Shown: piece after piece, positions 34,049 to 42,937 of the stretch
How the letters are laid out: each line of letters begins with the position of its first letter
Numbering within the stretch: the first letter of the stretch is position 1
Assembly: GCA_947646735.1 (NCBI GenBank)
Contig: CANTFK010000836.1
Coordinates: 62,001-126,000, forward strand
Length of the DNA: 64,000 nt
Reading direction: 5' to 3'
Origin: Peronospora farinosa
Taxonomy: Eukaryota; Oomycota; Peronosporomycetes; Peronosporales; Peronosporaceae
Program-made: the position numbers and the translations under genes
The notes under the pieces: model-generated
The model's input: the letters and a program-made list of their open reading frames with translations, nothing else
Databases searched by the model: none
What the model was told of the DNA's origin: nothing

Positions 34049-36718
34049 TCAGAACAATAGACTCCATACCTTGTTGTCATCATCAGCTTGTTTGACTTCC
34101 CAACCAACTGGTATTATTCTAGCAGAGAGAGAGAGTACATTTGTTTATCTCGTTCTAACATTTCGATCAGCTCACCTTTCACACATCTTTCGATAGCCTA
34201 AATGAAATTTGCCATACTCTGCCCAAGAAGCAGCAGGTGTATCTCTCGATGCACCGGCACCATCGTACCGTCTTGCGCTGGCCATTTTGATAGTCTCGAG
34301 CTTAGCACGCAAAGACATTTCTCCAACGTATGACAGTTTATCCGATGGGAACGTACTCGACCCTGTAGTCTCCAAAATGTCGCCGTCGACAGCCAACCGG
34401 CCACTGTTGTGGCACTCAATCTTTGCCCGCACATGATATGAACGAGTGCCCTGTTCCAGTGACCAGTTATAGATCTCAAGAAAGATAGCTAGTTGGCCCG
34501 TGTCCTCGAAACACATTTCACCAACATAGTCCCCGCAAGTGCCATCACCACCGCACGAAGTAATACCATTTGGACAGGTACGATACACGCGATCCTTGCC
34601 GTCCAGCACCAGGTGCATGCAATCAACGCACCCTGCCAAGCCTTGCGATGCACGAACGCGTAATGAACTTTCTCGAATATCAATAGCTACTTCGAACCGG
34701 ACAATTTGCGAGATGAGCTTGACCAAAGAAAATAGTGATACATCTGGTACCCTGGGATCAGCACTGCTTTTGCCTCCATTCCCAAAAGACCTTATTTCAT
34801 TGACATCCCATTGCACATCATCCATATCCAAACACCACTCACCATTCCACCTACGTTCGACAACATTACGAGGAGGAAAAGCTGCTGAGAAAGTGACATT
34901 CCGACAAAGCGGTGGCAACGATACTGGTAAGCTCGTAGCACCAATGTATGTATCACGCATCTGCGCGACGAACATATTCCATCCAGCGAAGCTTTGGCCA
35001 CTTAAAATCTGTCGTACAAGTGGTCGTCGATCGTAAAACAATTCGCACGAATACACCGCTGCAATCACCTCCTCAGCCACATTGGATAACCTACGAAGCG
35101 CAGTAGCTGCAATCACTTCTGCACTCAAACGTTCCTCTAACTCATGCAAAAAGTGAAGGAAGCATGAACGCATGGCCATCTTATCCAGCACAGACGTAGC
35201 ATTCTGTCGGAAAAAGTGACGTATCCAATGGCAAGTCTCTTGAGAATATAACCATAACACAGTCTGCGAAGCTACTCGAAGCAACGTTCTGAGAGTCGTG
35301 CCTTCCCCAGTAGCTCGTATGCTTTCCTCTATCTGAGCATATTGAAGTAATAGCCTGGAAAAGCAGTTCGGCTTAGTAGGTTTCTGTGCACTCGCTGGCA
35401 CCAGCTCAAAAATTCTCTGATCAAGCAAGTGCACGAGCTCTGCAGCTACCGGCACGTACAGTCTTAGCGGCGCCCAGCGGACAAACGCAAGAAGTAGCGC
35501 CATACTCTTGGACACGGCGACGGCAGGTGCATTCAAATGCTCCCAACATAGTTTATCTTCAAGAGGATGCATCAATTCCTGGTGATTCGAGTACATTCGC
35601 CGTCGACGCTTTGCTTCTGCTTCATAAAATTCACTTTGTAGAGACGAGTTCAGTTTACTACTCCATGCAGCCACGTCATCCTCCCGAGCAACGTTTGTAT
35701 TATGTACTGACTTGTAGACACCCCAATGATGTATCTCATTGGTAAAAGTCCGTAGTCCATTAGGTGACACACCTTCCTGTGAACTACTCATCACTTGTAG
35801 TGGAATCTGTGTCTTGCCCAATTGTACAGCAGCATGTGCATGAGCAAGTTGCAATTGATCCATTGGTGCTCGACGATATGAAATGACTGTAAATTCAGGT
35901 GACGAGACCACATGCACTACTCGATATACTTGCATCAAAGTCTCTTGATTTGAAATGGTTGGAACTTGATTGTCTCTCTCCACTGCAATTCGTTCAACAA
36001 TATATGCCTTCAAGACATGTTTCATCAGTCGTTGTGCCTTGTTCGCACCACTTTCCCAATCGTAATACCATTTGGAAAATGCTTTGCCATTTAAATTGTA
36101 CACTAAAGAATTTGGCTCTTCCAGTGACGCAGCAGCATCATTATCATCATTATCAGTTTTGACAGGTTCATGATTTGTAGCCATTACATCCATTGGTCGA
36201 ACCAAAACACCAGCAATCCATTGACCGTCTAAATGGGTCTCAGTTTGTACCTCTTGCTCCATGATGTTTACGTCAACACATTCTCCCGGACAGAGACTTC
36301 CATCACTCACAGCTTCAAAGCGGGCAAAAACTGATAAGATTTCACGGAATGCGGGCTTTGATGGGACACTTTGACTTGGACATTCGGCTAGTTGAATCTC
36401 GATACTCAAGGAAGATCCACAATAACTCCGGTCAATATGTTCGGGACAACAGTGAGGGAAACATCGAAGAATTTTCAACCCTTTGGTTCGATTGCTCCTA
36501 TTGGTAGAAGAAGAAGTTGAAGTTGAAGCAAAGAGTCAGTGAGGTGGGTTAGGTGAATCGACAGACACGACAATACGATTCAGACTGGATAATGTACGAT
36601 TTAAGCGCTAAAAGACCGCTTACCGCTTATACTCGGACTGGAAGAGGTACTCGTGATTGCACTCGAGACGAAAGAAACGGCTGGAAATCACGTGCAGTGA
36701 AGATGAAGGCGTCTGCAT
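34049..36718 (-). CDS. Unrecognised 828-residue protein, probably oomycete-specific
   Basis: Three exons: 36624-36718, 34176-36497 and 34049-34118, with introns of 126 and 57 bases. All junctions are GT-AG and the frame stays open, which supports the model and the start MQTPSSSLHVISSRFF. The protein has no signal peptide or membrane span that I can see. The middle is helical, with many Leu, His and Trp (ECHWIRHFFRQNATSV). The C-terminal third looks like beta strands with several Cys (GCVDCMHLVLDG, GDYVGEMCFEDTGQLAIFL). A family name does not come to mind. Length and intact splicing argue that it is a functional gene. Confidence 0.75.
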
Positions 36719-38363
36719 GTTCTCTTTTTTCTTTTCCGTAAAAGTGTCTCTCAATGTCTCTTAATGTCTTTTCAGCGGTGAATGGAGGGTCCTTCTTCAA
36801 AATGGGTAACTTAAAATTGACCACATAGAAAATGGGTACTTTGTAGACGAGCCACATGACCTCCATAAATAAATACGTTGAAGTATTGGCTATTTGGCCT
36901 ATGGAAGCATAGGAATCTCGGACGATGGAGTGCTGTTCTGCCTTTTATGCAATGTTCTTTCTTTTCTTGAAGCATTAGTGCAGTGTGCTTGTGTCTGACT
37001 TGACGATTGAGCCTTTTATTTCGTTCAATTGCTTGGCTTTGAGCGTTTAGGCATCTGTGGGGCATGCACGACTAGCTGTGACTGACCTCTAGGTTCGTGT
37101 TTCTTGCTTGAAATTATTACTAAGTTGCTTGAGGAATATCAAAAGTCGATCATCGCAGAGCAGGTGGAAAACTCTGCTACCGCGTTTGAAGCGCTGATTG
37201 ACAGGATATGGGCCTATTGAGAAGAAAGGATGAGACAGATGGATGACATTCTAGGACAAGATTAGGCAGAGACATTGGAGAATGGTGATGACTACGGTTC
37301 AGGCTGCGCAGGAATTCGATTTGAACCTGTGACATTTTGTCGAGGATGATACGTTGGTGCAAGCCACATTCGTCATGCTTACGATGGACGCGGGATTAAG
37401 ACGGCTGGAGCTTGTGCGACCTTTTGACGAAGGAATAGCGTGTGGGAGTGTTTTTTGCGGCTAATTAGCATGTAGCAGGTGGCAACGAATGATTACGTGT
37501 TTGGAAAGGCTATGCCAGCTATGCCTCAGGGTTATAGCTGGACTCCCAAAGGCTATAGCCGGCAATAGCCAAGCTCGAGACTCCTGGAGACCCTAAGTCT
37601 TTTGCTCATCGTTTACCGCTGCTTCGATAGTACTTCATATTGTGTTGCAATTGCGGCGTGTTTCCGTGCTGGCTTGTATTTGTGTGCAAACCGCCAACAT
37701 TTACTCCATTGGCTTTCGAAGTAGGTTGGGATGGTGAGGCCGTAAGGACTGACGCTGTAACTCCGTTGCTATTGTCGACAATGGGTCTAGGTAGGCAATT
37801 TGTCGATCCGTCCTCCGACCTTGGCTGGAGGAGTGTTGAAAGTTGATCGCCTTCGCGGTGGTTCAACACTTAATTTGTACTCGAAAAAAAGCAGCGATAG
37901 TCGTCCGTGTTTCTTTGTTTGTGTCTTTGTGCGTAGCAAAACGTGCAACAGAAGCTTTGTCATTCATGGCTGATAATCTGCATCTAGGAGACTCTTGCTC
38001 GATGTCTCGTGACGGCATAAATCCGACACAAATTTTAAACCGACTCATAAAGGTTTTATGTTGATCGAGCTGAACGCGACGAGACATGGATCAAGCATAA
38101 ATCTGAAAAAGAACATGGCAAGAGTCAAGAGATCCACGCCATGCGCGGAAATCTATCCTTTTTAAAAAGCAAAGGAAACTGATACGTAATGTGTACAAGG
38201 TGGGATTATTTAGCATTTTTAGATTATCTTCACGTTTTCATTTATCCGTGACGGCTTCACTACAAAAATTGTGGATTCCCGATAAGCCTCTCTCCTAGGG
38301 TCATCATTTGATAATTGTTTCAATTTCAAATACAAGTGCGGGTCTTCATACTCTTGCCATCCC
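36719..38363. other. Gene-poor stretch with degenerate coding scraps
   Basis: No intact gene in 1.6 kb. Around 37115-37280 the plus strand reads LLEEYQKSIIAEQVEN and ERMRQMDDILGQD with stops between them, like a worn coding relic. Around 37510-37580 the words GGCTATGCC/GGCTATAGCC recur. It forms the left side of a gene-poor island that also holds the decayed effector and NSUN2 copy. Confidence 0.4.
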
Positions 38364-39600
38364 TCACCCACGAGTCAATACTGTAGTGGCCATTGTTTTT
38401 ACCTTGCCCGTCGAACTTGTCTTCGCAGCTATCAGCAATTCTGCTAGCCCAACAACATCATCCTCACCGAGGGTCGTCGAAGACTTTAGGAGGGTAGTAC
38501 TCCATCTCCAACCAGTCCTTGCAATTTCGTCGCCAGCTTCTGTGTACCCTCAGCTTCCTTCGCCGCTTCGAGCATTCCAAACACGGCCTTTTGGTCGAAA
38601 CTACCCAGCAGCACCGTAATCTCGTCCATCTCGTGGCCGGAATTTGCTGTGTTGTATTCATCGAGGTATCTGGTCCAGACAGGCCAATATGGGCTGGTCA
38701 AAATGTCATCCAGCTTGCGACCATGCTCCACCACTCTGAAGACTTCTTTCGGGCTATAATTATTCTTGACCCAGTACTTCCTCTGCTGCATCTGCAACTT
38801 CGTCGCTAGCTTCTTCGTGCCCTCAACCTCCTTCGCCGCTTCGAGCATTTCAAAAACGTCCTTTTCATCATAACTATCCAGCAACACTTCAATCTCGTCC
38901 ATCTTACGGTCGGGGTGTGCTGCGTTGTATTGATCGAGGTATCTGGTCCAGACTTGCAAATTTGGGCTGGTCAAAATGTCATCCAGCTTGCTGCCCGGTT
39001 CCAACTCCTTATAGATATTGAGCGGGCTGTCGTTTATTTTGGATAACCAGCTCTTTCTTAGCGCAATCTGGAGACCCTCGGCAACATCTTTAGTAGACCC
39101 GACCTTCCCCGCATCGAGAATTTTGTACAGTTTGCTATCGGAATAGTATCGCAACAGCGTCGAAACTGCCTTCTCGTTATAGACTAGTGGATAAAGTCTC
39201 TTCGTTTGGGTAAACCATTTGTTAAACTTTTTGTGCTTAAGTAATTGTCCTCAGCCTTCATCAGACCGTACTTTCGAAAAGCGTACTCCACCGGATTATT
39301 ACCAAACATCCCCAACTTCAACGTTGTCACTTTTGTCTTCAGAGCGTCGACATTTATTAATGAATTGAAAGAAAAAGTCCTTTCTCCATCATCTCTGTGC
39401 ACAGTGGCGGATTGTTCCCCATCTTCGTCGTCTTTGCCTGCAATAACGGAAGTCCTTATAAACCTCAGGACAGGCACATCATTCTTTCCAGCAGTGAGTG
39501 AAGCTGCTGTACTCAGGGTCAATTCTGTTGGCACGATATTAGACTTAGCATTTTCTAAAGAGGCTCCAACTACAAGAAGCGAAATGTAGTGAAGGCGCAT
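38364..39600 (-). pseudogene. Secreted RxLR-like effector with repeated WY-type modules, frame-broken
   Basis: The start MRLHYISLLVVGAS at 39600 is an oomycete effector-type signal peptide. Residues 46-49 read RFIR, a degenerate RxLR, and 70-74 read DDGER, matching the dEER position. A WY/LWY-like helical region follows, made of similar modules of about 90 residues (KLYKILDAGKVGST..., KLDDILTSPNLQVWTRYLDQYN, then KLDDILTSPYWPVWTRYLDEYN). Such proteins act inside plant cells and modulate immunity. Three lesions are visible: a one-base loss near 39233-39240, a frame change near 38511-38523 that also shortens the third module, and a further break near 38459-38471, with the module tail recognisable to the TGA at 38364. 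As sequenced only the first about 138 residues would be made. It is a pseudogene unless these are assembly errors. Confidence 0.8.
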
Positions 39601-39894
39601 TGATGTTTTGTCAAAAGTTCTCCGAGCCGTATAGAGCCTGTTTAATTTAGTCCCCCGTATAATAATAAGCTTCATATTTAACTGGATGGCAAATACTGTA
39701 GTATTTAATCTATATTTATAAAAAAAGGTTAAATCTTATACATTGTGGAACATTGGCCTGAAGTAAATGATACTATACGACAAAGGTAGACCTGATGCTG
39801 CGTATATTACCCACACTAATGCGTATCAAGGAACTGAGAGTATCGATGCTATAGCTAACATAAGCAACTATATAGTCCAGCCTCTCTGACCCCG

Positions 39895-40840
39895 TCCAGC
39901 AAACTTTGCACACCCGTACCTTCGAAGCACCGCCAGTGATTCTGGTCAGTCACAACGCGTAAGAATTTCGAGATTCTTGTCTTTCGACGAAGATAACATA
40001 GACTGCGGGACGGATAAGCCCTGTAGGAAATCAGGCACACTCTCGTATCGATCGAACCACTGCAATGGAGCTCGAATTCACCCTTAGCAGTATGAGCTTT
40101 CCATCCACGTCCCAAGACGTCGCATCGGATCGTGTGATGAGACCGGATGGCATCCCAAAGCTGTCCACTAACTCTGGCGCACCATCCGCACGCCTTAGTA
40201 GCTCGGCAACAACGACTCATTATCAATAGGATTTAGCGAGCACGTCGAGTACGTCATGATAGAGCTGCTGTTATCCCAAAGTAATGCCGCAGCACGCATT
40301 CCAAGGTCGATGTAAGGTGGGTGCAACGCGAGAGCAATACCAGGGGCCCAACGTCTCCACAAATTGCGATTTTTACGAATAGTGCCATCACCACTGCAAG
40401 AAACACTACACCAAAAAGTGCCATCACCACTGCAAGAAACATCACACAAAACGCGATCAAATTCTTCCATGCGCTGCAGTTCGCGCGCAGAATCATAGAG
40501 CCCAGGAAAGTCTTGACCTTATGACAGGTATCATAAAGTTATTGAGCCCTAATGGTGGGCTGATGAGCGAGCAAGTAGCCACGCTTCTCGTTGGCATCAT
40601 TTACCATCACAAAGCCATTACCATCGGCAGCGACTTCTTCTTTATATCAGGGCCCCATGATTTGTGCAGTCTTTGATCTGAGAGCAGCACACGCGGTGGT
40701 GGGGATAATCATCCAGCAACAGCGCCAGGACCATACTGACTACAACTTTACATTGCACTGGTATCTTGAGCAGCTCTCAAAAGCACCGCATTGTCGCAGT
40801 CAGTTGCCACGCCCGACCATCCTTGAACGGATACCATGAT
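39895..40840 (-). pseudogene. Degenerate second copy of NSUN2 methyltransferase
   Basis: On the minus strand, successive blocks match the intact gene at 5.2-7.8 kb in order: WYPF (about 40838), a worn SAM motif reading ACAALRSKTAQ, VNDANEKRGYLLAHQ, EEFDRVLCDVSCSGDG, TIRKNRNLWRRW, YSTCSLNPIDNES and LQWFDRYESVPDFLQG. Frames change several times and stops intervene, and neither the N-terminal exons nor the C-terminal domain is present. A perfect-phase 36-base tandem duplication repeats the catalytic-cysteine segment (40381-40452). It is clearly non-functional and lies beside the effector remnant. Confidence 0.85.
40381..40452. repeat. 36-base tandem duplication inside the NSUN2 pseudogene
   Basis: Two adjacent near-identical 36-base units (40381-40416 and 40417-40452) both encode SCSGDGT on the minus strand. 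Being a multiple of three, the duplication does not itself shift the frame. Confidence 0.85.
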
Positions 40841-41483
40841 AGCTCCCTGTGTTTATGTGTCCGACAAACACAGCAACGCCATTGTTCTTCAATCAAATGC
40901 TGCCACGTAAAGTCAATTTACGCACCTTGGTGGATACAGAGAGGTGCGAAGTACTAGCACATAACCCAGGAGCCTCATTCGTCAACTTGTCGATGCGTGG
41001 TGCCACCGAAGTCAATGGGTTCAATCTGTAACAAGCTAGAAGAGGGGCCATCAGCGTCGAGCCGTTATAGGTTCCTTCAGGCGGATAATACCTTGCTGCT
41101 GTATTCGAATGTAGATAAGTATGATAAGAAATCGTAACGGAAAGTGACACAGTACCAGATAGTACTGCATGATCAACAGCTGTTTGACCGGCGCTGTTGC
41201 ATTTGAACATTGAACTTTGCTGCTCATATTATTTGTAGAGACGGGTTTTATATGTTGGCACGTGTGCACCGTACAAAGTTGTAGACGTGCCTGCTGCGCT
41301 GGAGTCGTCGGTCGCTGTTTGATTTCTGTGTATGCGGTGCAACAAATCAAATGCTCCCCATCCATTCAAAAATTCCGACCAATCATTGGACGACCACATG
41401 GTATCTTGAGCGCACGTAGGTTCCTGATTTCTCTGTGCTGGCAAGGACTTGCGTTCCCTACAGAACACAGCCCATGTATAAAC
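40841..41483. other. Intergenic with a possible ankyrin-like scrap
   Basis: No intact gene. Near 41160-41210 the minus strand reads FKCNSAGQTAVDHAVLSG, which resembles one ankyrin repeat, but stops follow on both sides. It may be a relic of a neighbouring pseudogene. Confidence 0.3.
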
Positions 41484-42083
41484 TTACATTGGAATGGCCT
41501 TGAGGAAGTGCAGGGCGAAGCTGGCGAGCGTAAGGATCTTGACGAACTCGGCCCCCATGTACAGGATGTGATAGATCTTGGCCGGTTTGCTCTGGATCTG
41601 AACCTTGTGACGCATCTCTCCAAACTGCATCTTCTGGTTAAACGACAACTTGTCATCATCCAGCTCCTTAAGCTCTTCGTAGAGTGCAAACTCAACCGTG
41701 AGCTCCAGCTTCGGATAGAGCCACGTGGTCTGCACCACCACAAGAAACGTGACGATGACGAGACGCCACACGGCGTCGTCTGAGGTGGACGACACCAGGA
41801 AGTGCAGTACCCAGAGCCCAACAGCGATACCGATCTCTACAGAGTTAAGAGCTGCAAACATGGTACGGCCCAGATCCAGGGCTAAGTGATGTGGCACAAA
41901 TTGCGCGCAAAACTTGAGCCACGACTCGGTGCACGAGATGGCGAGGACAAAGCCCAGCCATACAAGAGAGAGAAAGGCAGCGCACGCTCCCTTGGACAAC
42001 AAATTGAAATAGGCTGACGCAGCAAAGGCAACGCCCACACCGGCGTACATGCCGCTCAATAGACCGCGCTGCTTGACGTCCAT
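41484..42083 (-). CDS. Small polytopic membrane protein, uncharacterised
   Basis: From the ATG at 42083 the protein has 199 residues and about four hydrophobic spans (LLSGMYAGVGVAFAASAYF, AAFLSLVWLGFVLAI, VEIGIAVGLWVLHFLV, LVIVTFLVVVQTTWLY) followed by a charged amphipathic helix (LYEELKELDDDKLSFNQKM) and a last span. The pattern FVPHHLALDLGRTMF followed by a four-helix core recalls TMEM205/DUF4149-like proteins, but I am not certain. Two in-frame upstream Met codons exist (one at 42143); the 42083 start places the first span directly after the N-terminus. Function unknown. Confidence 0.6.
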   Translation of the reverse strand: MDVKQRGLLSGMYAGVGVAFAASAYFNLLSKGACAAFLSLVWLGFVLAISCTESWLKFCAQFVPHHLALDLGRTMFAALNSVEIGIAVGLWVLHFLVSSTSDDAVWRLVIVTFLVVVQTTWLYPKLELTVEFALYEELKELDDDKLSFNQKMQFGEMRHKVQIQSKPAKIYHILYMGAEFVKILTLASFALHFLKAIPM

Positions 42084-42937
42084 TATGTAAAAAAAGGGAA
42101 ACCAAGTAACTTGAGCTTGGGAAATTGCGGAATGATGCGCCATTTGATTGCGAGCCAATAAAAAAAAGACCATCACTCTTATGAAAACTTTAATGTATGA
42201 AAACTTCAACCTGTGATATGTATATAGTGATACATTATAGAGTCAAATGATCCAAATGATGCTGCTCCTCACACTACCCGTGATGTGCCATAACACCGAT
42301 CTCGAGCGCTTTGTTGTATCGGATAGGCGGTGACGCCACTCCAAGCCTCTGTACATGTAGTAGACCTTCGTTGGATTATATTGTAAGCTGCAGTCGTTAA
42401 TGTGACATACACACTTCCGTCCCCTGCTAAATCGACGAAAAAGTCTCGACTAAAAACATGTAGCAATGCCAAACTTTGCAGTGGGGGCACTAGTGGCTAC
42501 AAATCGACATCTATAAACAGTGGAAATTGTGACGACTGTTCTGTCAACACTTGCGGGATATTTTCCTCCAATCGTAAGTTCGTTTTGAAAATCAAGTAGT
42601 GAGATGGAAAAGAGCGTACTTACCATATGAGTATAAGATCTCACTCTCAATACGAAGTGGTGCTACTCTTGAATATATTACCCATAAAAATCCATACGAG
42701 GCAAAATATTGTCATTTATCGTCCATTGGTTGAAACTCTTTCTTTGCACTGGCTTTTTACACAATGGCAAAAAATAAAAAGGGTAGGTAAAAAATAATTG
42801 CACTACGTTCGCCATACTCACTCCCACCTCATAAAGTAAATAACTCGCTCGTAAAAACATTCGAAAGTGACGTGGATTTCCCTTTTTATTTCGATACAAA
42901 ACGTGATATTTTCCCCTCTCGCTTTGGTCCAAAAAGA
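42084..42937. other. Intergenic between two divergent genes
   Basis: About 850 bases with no supported gene; short frames at 42269-42650 lack motifs. It holds the promoters of the membrane protein and the repeat-bearing secreted protein. Confidence 0.4.

Noticed and set aside
37305..37330. tRNA gene suggested by a GGTTCAAATC box on the minus strand
   Set aside because: The flanking bases cannot pair as a T stem and there is no matching A box or acceptor stem.
41217..41821. Frames opposite the small membrane protein
   Set aside because: They overlap the minus-strand gene antisense and have no recognisable domain.
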